From: SHWC01 sp050173345
GTDB taxonomy: Bacteria; Pseudomonadota; Alphaproteobacteria; UBA828
Length of the DNA stretch: 64,000 nt
NCBI GenBank assembly: GCA_050173345.1
Contig: JBFXKW010000002.1
Location: forward strand, 566,200 to 630,199
Reading direction: 5' to 3'
Translations under genes and position numbers: made by a program
Notes under the pieces: generated by a model
The model's input: the letters and a program-made list of their open reading frames with translations, nothing else
Told to the model about the DNA's origin: nothing
Databases searched by the model: none
Part shown: positions 53,763 to 63,956 of the stretch, one piece after another
Numbering within the stretch: the stretch's first letter is position 1
How the letters are laid out: every line of letters starts with the position of its first letter

Positions 53763-54823
53763 GCCACCCGCCTCTTGCGCGCCAGCGCATCGAGCAGCTC
53801 GACGAGCGCGAGGAAGACGAGCAGCAGCGCGACCAGCACCAGCACGAAGAAGTTGGGCACGCCGACCCGGCGCGCCGCGCTTTCGCCGCCGATCATCAGG
53901 ACCGCGAACAGCAGCACGAAGCCGATCGTCGCGATGCCGTGGAAGCGGGCGAGGAAGACCAGCGGGATGACGAGCAGGCCATAGGCCGGGTTCCAGTCTG
54001 CCCGCATGGTGCCCCAGACGCCGAGGATTTCGACCGCGCCGCCGAGCCCGACCAGCCCCGCGCTCAACGCAAAGGTGACGATGGTGAGCAGCCCGACATT
54101 GAGCCCGGCATGGGTGGCCGCGCGCGGGTTGGCGCCGACCACCTGAAGCCTGAGCCCGAAGGCGGTGCGCGTCATCACGAAATGCACGATCAGGATCGCC
54201 GCGACCGCGATGATCACGCCGCTATGGATGGTGGTGTCGAACAGGCGCGGCAGGCGGTCGGCGACCGGCAGCGTCCGGGTCTGCGGCACCGTCGTGCTCG
54301 GGTCGCTGAACGGCAGCTTGACCAGGACATTGCCGAGGCTGATGCCGAGGAACGACATCATCAGCGTCGTGATGATCTCGTTGAGCCCGTAGCGTGCCTT
54401 GAGAAGCGCGGGAACCAGCGACCAGGCGGTGCCGACCGCCATCGAAACCAGGCAGCAGAGGAGGATGGTCAGCCAGCCCGGCAGCACGGCGATGAGCGCC
54501 GGGGCGAGCGCGGCCGAAGCCACCGCGGCGAGGAGGAACTGGCCGTCCACGCCGAGGTTCCAGATCCCGGCGCGGAAGGCGACGATCAGCCCGGCGGCGA
54601 TCAGCAGCAGCGGCGCGGTGCGGATGATGGTCTGCTGAAAGCCGGTCCAGCTCAGCAGGCCGCGGCTCAGCACATAGTCGTAATAGGCGAGCGGGTCCTT
54701 GCCGAGCGCGAGGATGATCAGCCCGCCGACCACGAGCGCGAGGACGATCGGGATGAGGACGCGCGCGGCCGTCGCGGCAAAAGCGAGCGCCTGGGAGCGA
54801 TCGGTCGTCGCGCGGCGCCTCAC
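53759..54823 (-). CDS. BMP-type ABC transporter permease 1
   Basis: 354 residues, about nine helices. AGLIVAFRAGIWNLGVDGQFLLAAV and ALLKARYGLNEIITTLMMSFLGI are typical of the larger permease (YufP-like). It starts 10 bp after the ATPase stop. It forms a heterodimeric channel with permease 2. Confidence 0.93.
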   Translation of the reverse strand: MRRRATTDRSQALAFAATAARVLIPIVLALVVGGLIILALGKDPLAYYDYVLSRGLLSWTGFQQTIIRTAPLLLIAAGLIVAFRAGIWNLGVDGQFLLAAVASAALAPALIAVLPGWLTILLCCLVSMAVGTAWSLVPALLKARYGLNEIITTLMMSFLGISLGNVLVKLPFSDPSTTVPQTRTLPVADRLPRLFDTTIHSGVIIAVAAILIVHFVMTRTAFGLRLQVVGANPRAATHAGLNVGLLTIVTFALSAGLVGLGGAVEILGVWGTMRADWNPAYGLLVIPLVFLARFHGIATIGFVLLFAVLMIGGESAARRVGVPNFFVLVLVALLLVFLALVELLDALARKRRVA

Positions 54824-54833
54824 GCCGGCCTCA

Positions 54834-56417
<1,584 letters not shown>

Positions 56418-56505
56418 GGCCCGGCGTTTCCTCGCTTGGTATCGCCTCCGAGCGGGGCCGGAGCAGCGCGGTCAGCGCGCCGCCCCGGCACCCGCGCGGG
56501 CGAGT

Positions 56506-57570
56506 CTACTCGCTGGGAGCCGGCGCCTCCACCGAGGTCATCAGGGCGCGCACGGCCTCCGCGTCGTAGATTTCGTCGACCTTGACCGTGCCGTCGATGA
56601 TCTGCTGGCGCAGCCCCATCAGCTCGTCCCAGATCTCGCCCGGGATGTACGAGGTCTGCAGCAGGCGCACCGAATCGTCGGCGAGGCTGATCTTGTAGCC
56701 CTTGGTGCCGAAGGTATCGGCCTTGAGGTCCTCGATCATGGCGCTGTAGACCGGCGTCATGTCCCAGAGCACCGAGGAGAGCAGATAGCCCTTGTCGAGG
56801 CTCGACTTGTCGCCGATCACGTCGATGAACCAGGCCTGCCCGCCATCGCTCGCCTTGGTGGTCTCGACCGCCTGGATCATGCCGAAGCTCGAGCCGTTGC
56901 CCTGGCCGAACACGATGTCGGCGCCGGCCGCGATCACCTGCTCGGTCACGCGCCTGCCGCCCGCGGCGTCCGCGTAGGCCGCCGGGCCGATCACCGCGTA
57001 GATGATCTTGACGTCGGCCTTGGCTGCCTTGGCACCGAGCGCGAAGCCCGCCGATTGCGAGTTCCACGACGGCGGCTCGCCGGATACCACGATGCCGACC
57101 GTGCCGGTGCGGCTCATCTTGGCGGCCAGCACGCCGGCGAGATAGGCGCCCTCATGCCCGCTCAGCGTATAGTCCGCGACCTTGCCCTTCTCGAGCGCAT
57201 CCGGCCGGTCCACGATGGCGACCGGCACGCCGGTCTCCTCCGCGATCTCGGGCGCCGCGGTGTTGTAGCCGCTCGCATGCGCGATCATCAGGCTCGCGCC
57301 TTCCTCCGCCAGCTCGCGCAAGGTCGGGCGAACGTCGCCATAGCCGAGCCCCTCGGCCGGCAGGAACTCGAGGCCGTATTTCTCTGCCACGGCCTTCGCG
57401 GCATCGACGCCCTGCTGATTCCAGCCAAAGTCGGTGCCCTGCTCGGGCACGAGAATGGCGAGTTTCTTCACCTCCGCCGCCTGGACCCCGGCCGCAACCG
57501 AAGCCAGCGCCACCAGTCCGAGCGCACCGATCGCGGCACGCCCTAGAACGCCGCCCAGCAATCCACCCAT
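56506..57570 (-). CDS. BMP family substrate-binding protein
   Basis: 354 residues from the ATG at 57570 (GGGAGG upstream), with a signal peptide ending near GVQAAE. KLAILVPEQGTDFGWNQQGVDAAKAVAEKYG and the later DIVFGQGNGSSFGMIQAVE and GQAWFIDVIGDKS belong to the BMP (PF02608) family, whose known ligands include nucleosides and purines and, in one case, autoinducer-like compounds. It lies between the FHMPC dehydrogenase and pyridoxolactonase genes on the same strand, so a B6 vitamer is a plausible ligand. No lipobox is seen. Confidence 0.92.
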   Translation of the reverse strand: MGGLLGGVLGRAAIGALGLVALASVAAGVQAAEVKKLAILVPEQGTDFGWNQQGVDAAKAVAEKYGLEFLPAEGLGYGDVRPTLRELAEEGASLMIAHASGYNTAAPEIAEETGVPVAIVDRPDALEKGKVADYTLSGHEGAYLAGVLAAKMSRTGTVGIVVSGEPPSWNSQSAGFALGAKAAKADVKIIYAVIGPAAYADAAGGRRVTEQVIAAGADIVFGQGNGSSFGMIQAVETTKASDGGQAWFIDVIGDKSSLDKGYLLSSVLWDMTPVYSAMIEDLKADTFGTKGYKISLADDSVRLLQTSYIPGEIWDELMGLRQQIIDGTVKVDEIYDAEAVRALMTSVEAPAPSE

Positions 57571-57727
57571 TGCCCTTTTCCTCCCTCGTTCGCGCCGCCC
57601 TCCGGCGGCACACCCTGCACCGGCCGATCGCGGCCGCCGCCCACCTGCCGACGCTTCGTCTGCACCCCGATGGCGCGACGGGCCGGCAACGTCACGCCCG
57701 AATCCTGCCATGCGCGCGCCGCCCCGC

Positions 57728-58645
57728 TCAGCCCTCCAGCGCCTTGCGGGCGGCAACCAGCTTGCCGGCGCGCGCCTGCCGCAGGGCGGCGATGCGCTCC
57801 GGCGTGTAATCGAAGATGCCGCTGCCGGTCTTCATGCCGAGGCGGCCTTCGCGCGTGCGCGCGGTGATCAGTGAACTGACGTCGGGGCGCGCGCACAGCT
57901 CCTTGTTCAGGTAGCTGCCGACCGCCTGGTAGATGTCGAGCCCGGCCATGTCGAGCAGCGCCATCGGGCCGACCACGGCGAGCTTGTAGCCGATGCCCCA
58001 CGACACGCAGGCATCGAGCCCCTCGGCGTCGATCACGCCCTGCTCGACCAGGTCGACGCACTCGCGCAGCAGCGCGTAGAGCACCCGGTTCTCGACGAAG
58101 CCGGGCACGTCCTTCCGCACCACGATAGGGATCAGGTTGATGCCCTTCACCGCGTCGATCATCCGCGCCACGACACTTTGCGACGTCTGCGCGCCGGCGA
58201 TTACCTCGACCACCGGGATGATGTGCGGCGGGTTCGACCAATGCATGCCGACGACGCGGCCGGGGTTGGAGACGCCCTCCTGCAGCCGGCTGATCGGGAT
58301 GCCCGAGGTGTCGCTCGCCAGCACGCAGTCCTTCGAGACCAGGGCATCGATCTCGCGGAACACCTTGCGCTTCAGCTCCAGATCCTCCGGCACGGTCTCG
58401 ATCACCAGGTCAGCGCCGCGCACTGCCGCGGCGAGGTCATCGGTGATGGAAACATCCTCCGGCCCGCCGCGCTCGGGCGTACCGAGCGCGCTCAGCACGT
58501 TGTTCGCCGCCGCGATCAGCGCGCCCGCGCCCTCGACGGCCTCGGGCCTCGTGTCGTAGCCGCGCACGGTCATGCCGCCGCGCGCGAGCGTTGCCGCGAT
58601 GCCCGGCCCCATGGTGCCGAGGCCAATGACCGCGGCGGTCACCAT
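57728..58645 (-). CDS. FHMPC dehydrogenase (3-hydroxyacyl-CoA dehydrogenase fold)
   Basis: 305 residues from the ATG at 58645. The Rossmann motif is VIGLGTMGPGIAATLARGG, with the active His135 in VVGMHWSNPPHIIPVVEVIAG, then VRKDVPGFVENRVLYALLRECVDLVEQGVID and WGIGYKLAVVGPMALLDMAGLDIY. These closely match my recollection of the M. loti 5-formyl-3-hydroxy-2-methylpyridine-4-carboxylate dehydrogenase, which belongs to this fold family and oxidises the aldehyde to the 4,5-dicarboxylate. A plain 3-hydroxybutyryl-CoA dehydrogenase would normally have GSHFFNPV/P rather than GMHWSNPP. It lies upstream of the BMP transporter with a 157-bp gap. Confidence 0.87.
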   Translation of the reverse strand: MVTAAVIGLGTMGPGIAATLARGGMTVRGYDTRPEAVEGAGALIAAANNVLSALGTPERGGPEDVSITDDLAAAVRGADLVIETVPEDLELKRKVFREIDALVSKDCVLASDTSGIPISRLQEGVSNPGRVVGMHWSNPPHIIPVVEVIAGAQTSQSVVARMIDAVKGINLIPIVVRKDVPGFVENRVLYALLRECVDLVEQGVIDAEGLDACVSWGIGYKLAVVGPMALLDMAGLDIYQAVGSYLNKELCARPDVSSLITARTREGRLGMKTGSGIFDYTPERIAALRQARAGKLVAARKALEG

Positions 58646-58673
58646 GCAGGCTCGCCTTTCGTATGCGGTGCCG

Positions 58674-59273
58674 TCACGACACCACCTTGGCGAAGGACGC
58701 CTTCCCGGCGAGCTTGGCATGCCAGCGCCGCAGGTTCGCCAGTTCGGGCAGCTTGACCGGGAAGTTCAGGCAGCGATGCACGATCGGCCCGAGCGCGAAC
58801 TCGGCGACGCTCGGCCTGTCGCCCGCCAGATAATCATGCTTGGCGAGGTAACCGTCGAGCAGCGCGAGCTGCTCGGCCAACGCCTTCCCTGCCGCCTCGA
58901 AGCCAGGGCTGCGCTCGTTCTCCGGCTTCTTGGCCTCGCGGAACACCTGGAGATAGGGCTCGTTCAACGAGGCGAGCAGCCAGTCCATCCAGCGTTCGGC
59001 CTGGCTGCGCGCGGCCGGGTCCTTCGGCAGCAGGTCGCTGCCGAGCTTGGCGCACAGATAGCGGAGGATCGTGTTCGATTCCCAGACCACCGTGTCGCCG
59101 TCGACCAGGGTCGGCACCTTGCCGGTCGGGTTCAGGCCGAGATAGGCGGCATCGTCGGTGTTGTTGAACTGCCGGCCATAGTCCTCGCGCTGATAAGGCG
59201 CGCCGAGCTCTTCGAGCAGCCAGACGACCTTCTGGACATTGCCGGAGGTCGCTCGTCCCAAGACCCTGATCAT
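58674..59273 (-). CDS. glutathione S-transferase
   Basis: 199 residues. The thioredoxin-fold N-terminal domain contains GNVQKVVWLLEELGAPYQ and GLNPTGKVPTLVDGDTVVWESNTILRYL (cis-Pro and Glu-Ser glutathione site), followed by an all-alpha C-terminal domain. It could be a detoxifying enzyme or a glutathione-dependent isomerase such as maleylpyruvate isomerase, which would pair with the bicupin dioxygenase encoded upstream. The sequence does not decide between them. The gap to the FHMPC dehydrogenase is 28 bp. Confidence 0.9.
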   Translation of the reverse strand: MIRVLGRATSGNVQKVVWLLEELGAPYQREDYGRQFNNTDDAAYLGLNPTGKVPTLVDGDTVVWESNTILRYLCAKLGSDLLPKDPAARSQAERWMDWLLASLNEPYLQVFREAKKPENERSPGFEAAGKALAEQLALLDGYLAKHDYLAGDRPSVAEFALGPIVHRCLNFPVKLPELANLRRWHAKLAGKASFAKVVS

Positions 59274-59329
59274 CCTTGCTCTCTCCCCTCGCCCGAACGG
59301 CGCTCGGGCATCCCGTATCCTGTCACGGC

Positions 59330-59719
59330 TCAGCCGAGCGGCTTGTAGGCGACCGCGTCCATCTCGATCCTGGTCTCGATCACGGCGCGCGCCTCGACCG
59401 TGGTGCGCGCCACCCGGCCCTCCGGAAAATACTCGGCGAAGACCCGGTTGTAGCGGCCGAAATTGCGCGCGTCCTCGAGATAGACCGTGACCTTGACCAC
59501 GTCGGCGAGGTCGGCGCCCGCCTCCTTCAGCACGCGGCGGATCGATTCGAGGGTTGCGCGGCACTCCTCCTCGATATTGCCGACGCACATGTTGCCGTTC
59601 TCGTCCTTGGCCACCTGGCCCGAGACGAAGATGAAGTCGCCCGCCCGCACCGCCGGATGGAACGGCAGGTTGGGGTTCTTCTTGCCGATCGCCTGGATCT
59701 CGCCGCGCCGCTCCGCCAT
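59330..59719 (-). CDS. RidA/YjgF family protein
   Basis: 129 residues from the ATG at 59719. LPFHPAVRAGDFIFVSGQVAKDENG and VVKVTVYLEDARNFGRYNRVFAEYFPEGRVARTTVEARAVI are RidA-like. Arg at RTTVEA and the C-terminal acidic residues fit imine/enamine hydrolysis. RidA paralogues in catabolic clusters remove amino groups from unstable enamines; opening of a pyridine ring would yield such species. Confidence 0.9.
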   Translation of the reverse strand: MAERRGEIQAIGKKNPNLPFHPAVRAGDFIFVSGQVAKDENGNMCVGNIEEECRATLESIRRVLKEAGADLADVVKVTVYLEDARNFGRYNRVFAEYFPEGRVARTTVEARAVIETRIEMDAVAYKPLG

Positions 59720-59732
59720 GCCTCGCTCCACC

Positions 59733-60860
59733 TCAAATCACGCTGGTCTCGATGATATCGACGCCGCGCTGGCGGTCGATCAGATAGATGAGCCCGCGCT
59801 CGTCCATGGTCACGTCGTTCGACGATGCACGCGCGAAGCCGTCCGGCGGGTCGGCCTTGTAGTGGCCGACCTCGCGCGGCCGGAACGGATCCTTGAAATC
59901 GACGAGGCGGAGCCCCTCGGCGAACCAGGCAAAGGGCAGCACCGTCGAGACGAAACGCTCGGAGGGCTGATGGCAGCCGGTGAACGGCTCCTGCGGCGCG
60001 CCGTCCGGGTCGAGCCCGTCAACCTGGAAGGTCGCGATCGGCACCGGGCAGCTCTCCACCGTGATGTCGTAGACCCAGGCGAAGGCGGGCGCGGCCGGCC
60101 ACAGCTTGGCGACATCCTCGTCGGCCACCACCATCACGTCCCGGCCATGCAGCTTCCAGGGCAGCTTGAGGCAGGTGTGCGTCGGGTGCGGGAAGGCCGG
60201 GCTGGTGTTGACGCCCGCGACCGCCTTCGGCTTCGATATATCGGCGATGTCGAGGATGAAGAAGCCGTGGTGCCAGTAGCTGACATAGAGCCGGTCGCCG
60301 ACGCGCAAGGGATGATGGCAGCGCGGCGGCACCCAGCCGTCCCACGGATAGTCCTCGCCGCCGGCCTGCCACTGGCCCGGTATCCACCAGCGCCCGACCT
60401 CCTCCGGCTTCTCGGGGTTGTTTAGGTCGAGGATCATCGCGATGTTGCCGACATAGCCCTCGACGGTCGGCGAGATATAGGCATAGCGGCCGTCGAAGTC
60501 GTAGCGGTGGACGCCCTTGCCGTGCGTCAGCCACTTGCCGATCAGCCTCGGCTTCGACGGGTTCTCCACGTCATAGATGCCGAGCCCGCCGCCGAACCCG
60601 TCGGCGCCAGCCTGGCCCTGGCGCTCATGGTTGACCACCATGACGCCGTTCACCACCCGCACCTTGTGCGAATGCCAGCCCTCCGGCATCTCGATGCGCG
60701 CAAGCTCGCGCGGATGCCTCGGGTCCGAGACGTCGAGGATCGTGGTGCCCGAGGGCGGGCGCATATGGCCGACATAGAGCGTCGTGCCGTCGACCCAGAC
60801 CTGGCCACCGCCGGGGCAGTCGATATGGGCGATCCGCGTGGTGTTGAGCGCGTCGGCCAT
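59733..60860 (-). CDS. LVIVD-repeat beta-propeller protein
   Basis: 375 residues without a signal peptide. Repeats such as LYVGHMRPPSGTTILDVSDPRHPRELARI, GLGIYDVENPSKPRLIGKW and FFILDIADISKPKAVAGV are LVIVD repeats, predicted to form a propeller. Several His-rich patches (WHSHKVRVV, PPRCHHPLRVGD, HPTHTC) might bind metal. No catalytic function is known. It lies 29 bp after the bicupin gene and 13 bp before the RidA gene, so it is part of this operon. Confidence 0.8.
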   Translation of the reverse strand: MADALNTTRIAHIDCPGGGQVWVDGTTLYVGHMRPPSGTTILDVSDPRHPRELARIEMPEGWHSHKVRVVNGVMVVNHERQGQAGADGFGGGLGIYDVENPSKPRLIGKWLTHGKGVHRYDFDGRYAYISPTVEGYVGNIAMILDLNNPEKPEEVGRWWIPGQWQAGGEDYPWDGWVPPRCHHPLRVGDRLYVSYWHHGFFILDIADISKPKAVAGVNTSPAFPHPTHTCLKLPWKLHGRDVMVVADEDVAKLWPAAPAFAWVYDITVESCPVPIATFQVDGLDPDGAPQEPFTGCHQPSERFVSTVLPFAWFAEGLRLVDFKDPFRPREVGHYKADPPDGFARASSNDVTMDERGLIYLIDRQRGVDIIETSVI

Positions 60861-60889
60861 GCGGCGTTCCGGTCAGCCCCTGCATCCGC

Positions 60890-62005
60890 TCAGGCGAGAC
60901 GGACGATGTCGCCTTCCGGCGTCTTGCCGTGCTTCTGGTAGAAGGCGAGCGCCTTGAGCGTCGGCTCGTCGCTCGCGACGAAGAGGATCGCCGGCTCGCT
61001 GTCCGAGGCGTTGACGTGCTGGCACCAATGCCCGCCCGGCACCGCCACCGTGTCGAACGGCGCCCATTCCACCCTGGTCTCGCCGATCAGGCTGTAGCCG
61101 CTTCCTTCGAGCGGCGCGCAGAGCAGGCTCGCATTCTGCTTGGAGGGCAAGGTGCGCTCGCCCGGCCTGAGCATCTGCGCGAAGAAGGTGATGGTCTTGA
61201 ACACCGGTCCGCCATTGGTCGGGTCGACATACTCGACCATCAGCCCGTCATGGGGGTCGCCGTCCCAGTCCTTGAAGCGCTCCAAGAGGCTGCGCATGGC
61301 GTCCCAGCGATAGACGTACATCGGCGAGGCGTTGCCGGTGCCGCGCTGGTGCGAGACGAAGCGCGGCATCAGCCCGCCCTCGCCATAGACCATGCGCGAA
61401 TACTCGGGATGGAAACGCTCGGACTGCATGTTCCGGCGCACCAGCGCCTCGCCCGACTTCTCGCGATAGTCGTGCTCGAAATAGGTGGCGTTCAGCGTCT
61501 CGCACAAGGGCACGTCGAGTACGCTCAGGTTGATCGCGGGTTCCGAGCCCTGGTTGCCGTGATTGTGCCAGGTGTCGTGCGGGGTGAGCACCATGTCGCC
61601 GGGGCCGAAGGTGATGTTCTCGCCCTCGACGCCGGTGAAGTTCATGGTGCCGGTCAGGCCGAGCCGGATCGCGTTCGGCGAGTGCCGGTGCGGCGGCATG
61701 ATCTCGTTCGGGTCGTTGAGCCGGTAGGCCGTATACATGGTCGAGACCGAGGCACGGCGCGGCGCGAGGCCGGGGTTGACCAGGATGAGCGAGCGCCGCT
61801 CCGAGGATTCCATGGTGATCAGCTCGGCGGAGCGCTGGAGCAGCGGCTCGATCTCCTCCTTGTAGCGCCAGACGAAGGGCACCGCCTTCTTCCGGTCCAT
61901 GACCTGGCGGTCTTCGTCGTGATTGGCGCTCCGATCGACCGCCCAGAACGGCGCCATGTTGAAGCGCGCGACGTCTGCATAGAGCGAATCGAGGGCGGCG
62001 CTCAT
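60890..62005 (-). CDS. bicupin dioxygenase of the gentisate/salicylate 1,2-dioxygenase family
   Basis: 371 residues from the ATG at 62005. The first cupin contains MPPHRHSPNAIRLGLTG (His106, His108) and TPHDTWHNHGNQG (His147), the iron site of gentisate-type ring-cleaving dioxygenases. The second cupin (SKQNASLLCAPLEGSGYSLIGE to FDTVAVPGGHWCQHVN) is partly conserved. Family members cleave ortho- or para-hydroxylated aromatic carboxylates with O2. There is no fumarylpyruvate hydrolase gene nearby, so gentisate itself may not be the substrate. It is the first gene of the minus-strand run that continues into B6 genes. Confidence 0.87.
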   Translation of the reverse strand: MSAALDSLYADVARFNMAPFWAVDRSANHDEDRQVMDRKKAVPFVWRYKEEIEPLLQRSAELITMESSERRSLILVNPGLAPRRASVSTMYTAYRLNDPNEIMPPHRHSPNAIRLGLTGTMNFTGVEGENITFGPGDMVLTPHDTWHNHGNQGSEPAINLSVLDVPLCETLNATYFEHDYREKSGEALVRRNMQSERFHPEYSRMVYGEGGLMPRFVSHQRGTGNASPMYVYRWDAMRSLLERFKDWDGDPHDGLMVEYVDPTNGGPVFKTITFFAQMLRPGERTLPSKQNASLLCAPLEGSGYSLIGETRVEWAPFDTVAVPGGHWCQHVNASDSEPAILFVASDEPTLKALAFYQKHGKTPEGDIVRLA

Positions 62006-62087
62006 GATCGGCTCGAACCTCCGGCGAAGCGCCGCGCCGGGCATCTCCGGCCCGCGCGAGCTTGCGGGAACAGCGTAACCACGGCGA

Positions 62088-62118
62088 GACCACGCCGTCA
62101 ATTTGCCGCGGCGTGGTC
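62088..62118. promoter_or_regulatory. 10-bp inverted repeat in the regulator/bicupin gap
   Basis: Perfect arms GACCACGCCG (62088-62097) and CGGCGTGGTC (62109-62118) with 11 bases between them. It lies 83 bases upstream of the bicupin start and 103 upstream of the regulator start, a good place for an operator. It is distinct from the ACCA...TGGT motif 50 bases away. Confidence 0.5.
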
Positions 62119-62166
62119 CCATGCTGAAGCGCGAACAAGTCGAAGTGCAGCCTCAGCTCTTGTGGA

Positions 62167-62184
62167 ACCAATCTCTGCGTTGGT
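62167..62184. promoter_or_regulatory. operator-like palindrome, partner of the one at 49932
   Basis: ACCAATCTCTGCGTTGGT. The outer bases (GAACCAATC on one side, TGGT and CCG on the other) are the same as in the transaminase control region at the same spacing; only the centre differs. It lies 37 bases upstream of the FadR/GntR-type regulator start, suggesting autoregulation. Confidence 0.55.
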
Positions 62185-62220
62185 ACCGTTCCCGGCCCCT
62201 CCCAAGCCGCGAGGTCTGGC

Positions 62221-62910
62221 ATGGAACGCTTCGAGCAAACCTTGACCAAGCTCCGCCAGATGATCGAGGCGCCGCCGCACCGCAACGGCCGGCTGCCGCC
62301 CGAGCGCCAGCTCGCCGGCGAGCTCGGCGTCGGCCGGCGCACCCTGCGCCGCGCGCTCGGCACGCTCGAAAGCGAAGGCCGCATCCAACGCCAGCGCGGC
62401 CGGGGCACCTTCCTGCGCGACGAGGCGCAACCCGGCGCACCCGGCATCGACGCCATCATCGAGCACACCAATCCGGTCGAGGTGATGGAGGTCAGGCTCT
62501 CGATCGAGCCGATGCTAGCGCGGCTCGCCTCCTTGCGCGCCTCGAAATGCGACCTCGATCATCTCGCCCGGCTCGCCGAGGAGACCAGGACCGCCGCCAC
62601 GCCCGAGGCCTACACCAAGGCCGACGCCGCGTTCCACCGCCGCATCGCCCAGGCCGCGCGCAACGCGCTGTCGCTCGCGCTCTATGATTCGCTGAGCGCG
62701 ATCAGCCGCGACGCCGCCTGGCGCCGGCTCGGCGAGACCGGCGCCTGCTACAAGAGCCAGGCGCGCTATGCGCACCACCATGCCGAGATCGCGGACGCCA
62801 TCATCGCGCGCGATGCCGCGCGGGCGCAGGACGCCATGCGCAATCATTTGCTCGATGTGCAGCGCGACATCCTGGGCAGCGCCTTCGCAGAGAAACAAGG
62901 GGCCCCATGA
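62221..62910 (+). CDS. FadR/GntR-family transcriptional regulator
   Basis: 229 residues. The winged helix is at the N-terminus (GRLPPERQLAGELGVGRRTLRRALGTLESEGRIQRQRGRGTFL), followed by an FCD-type helical ligand domain (MEVRLSIEPMLARLASLRAS, ADAAFHRRIAQAARNALSLALYDSL, HHAEIADAIIARDAARAQDAMRNHL) whose His and Asp residues can bind a metal or a carboxylate ligand. It is divergent from the bicupin gene. It probably represses the bicupin operon and, through the shared motif, the B6 transaminase operon. The last codons overlap the epimerase start. Confidence 0.92.
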   Translation: MERFEQTLTKLRQMIEAPPHRNGRLPPERQLAGELGVGRRTLRRALGTLESEGRIQRQRGRGTFLRDEAQPGAPGIDAIIEHTNPVEVMEVRLSIEPMLARLASLRASKCDLDHLARLAEETRTAATPEAYTKADAAFHRRIAQAARNALSLALYDSLSAISRDAAWRRLGETGACYKSQARYAHHHAEIADAIIARDAARAQDAMRNHLLDVQRDILGSAFAEKQGAP

Positions 62911-63806
62911 CCAGCGCCGAGATGCTCACGCTCGAACGGGACGGCCAGCGCGCGGTCGTCGCCCCTGGCCATGGCGGCGCGCTCGCGAGCTACAGCGCGG
63001 AGATCGGCGGAGGGCGCGTCGATCTGCTGCGGGAGACCGGCGCCGTCACGCCCGATCGTTCCATCCTCGACTTCGCGAGCTTCCCGCTGGTGCCCTATTC
63101 GAGCCGCATCCGCGACGGGCGCTTCAGCTTCGGCGGCCGCAAGGTGCAATTGCCGCTCAACTTTGGCGACCACCCGCACAGCATTCACGGCCATGGCTGG
63201 CAGCGTCCCTGGACCGTCGTGGACAAAGGCGCGGATGCCGTCACGCTCGCATACCGGCACGCGGCGGATCACTGGCCCTGGGCCTACGAGGCGCGCCAGT
63301 CGATCCGGCTCGACGGCGGCGGGCTCGCGCTCGAACTCGCCGTCGTCAACCGCGCGGATTCCTTGATGCCGGTCGGGCTCGGCTTCCACCCCTATTTCCC
63401 GCGCGCCGGCGAGGCCCGCCTCAGCGCCAAGGTGGCCGCGGTCTGGCGGATGGACGGAGAGGTGATGCCGGTCGCGCGTGAGCCCCTGCCGGCCGACTGG
63501 AAGCTCGGCGACGGCATGGCGCTCGCCGGCCGCGACCTCGACAACTGCTTCGACGGCTGGGACCGCAGCGCCCGCATCGAATGGCCGAAGACGGGCGTCG
63601 CGCTCGACCTCGCGGCCTCCGAGCCGTTCGGCAATCTCGTGGTCTACGCGCCGGCGGGGCAGGGTTTCTTCTGCGTCGAGCCGGTCTCGAACATCACCGA
63701 CGCCTTCAACCTCGCCGCCGCAGGCCACACTGCCACCGGCATGCGCACCCTCGAACCGAGCGAGACGCTCGCCGGCCGCATGCGCCTCGTACCGCGCGCG
63801 CTTTAA
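62907..63806 (+). CDS. aldose 1-epimerase family protein
   Basis: 299 residues. The galactose mutarotase fold is seen in IHGHGWQRPWTVVD (catalytic His), GLGFHPYFPRAGEARL (second His/Asp region) and the catalytic Glu region VYAPAGQGFFCVEPVSNITDAFNL. It interconverts alpha and beta aldoses in known members. It overlaps the regulator by 4 bp; why a mutarotase is coupled to this regulator is not clear. Confidence 0.9.
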   Translation: MTSAEMLTLERDGQRAVVAPGHGGALASYSAEIGGGRVDLLRETGAVTPDRSILDFASFPLVPYSSRIRDGRFSFGGRKVQLPLNFGDHPHSIHGHGWQRPWTVVDKGADAVTLAYRHAADHWPWAYEARQSIRLDGGGLALELAVVNRADSLMPVGLGFHPYFPRAGEARLSAKVAAVWRMDGEVMPVAREPLPADWKLGDGMALAGRDLDNCFDGWDRSARIEWPKTGVALDLAASEPFGNLVVYAPAGQGFFCVEPVSNITDAFNLAAAGHTATGMRTLEPSETLAGRMRLVPRAL

Positions 63807-63819
63807 GACAAGGTGCGTT

Positions 63820-63845
63820 CCCCTCTCCCGCGTGCGGGAGAGGGG
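63820..63845. repeat. hairpin-forming palindromic sequence
   Basis: An 11-bp perfect stem CCCCTCTCCCG/CGGGAGAGGGG with a 4-base loop CGTG, 14 bases after the epimerase stop. It has no U-tract. The sequence has the look of the dispersed purine/pyrimidine palindromes common in GC-rich alphaproteobacterial intergenic DNA; it may also slow transcription out of the epimerase gene. Confidence 0.6.
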
Positions 63846-63920
63846 TTAGGGGTGAGGGCTCGCGGCGGCACGGACGGACCCTTGCATGTTGAGATTGGTG
63901 CGAATCGGTGAAGATTTGCG

Positions 63921-63956
63921 CCGGCCCTGGGCGAGCGGCCGCTCGCCCAGGGCCGG
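63921..63956. repeat. 36-bp perfect palindrome
   Basis: The 18-base arm beginning CCGGCCCTGGGCGAGCGG is followed without any spacer by its exact reverse complement. The centre contains GCGGCCGC. No gene is seen in 63807-64000, and no U-tract follows. It is too long to be chance and could be a cruciform-forming repeat or a binding site. Confidence 0.75.

Noticed and set aside
63820..63956. The two strong palindromes after the epimerase gene read as tandem rho-independent terminators
   Set aside because: Neither is followed by a T-run on either strand, and the second has no loop.
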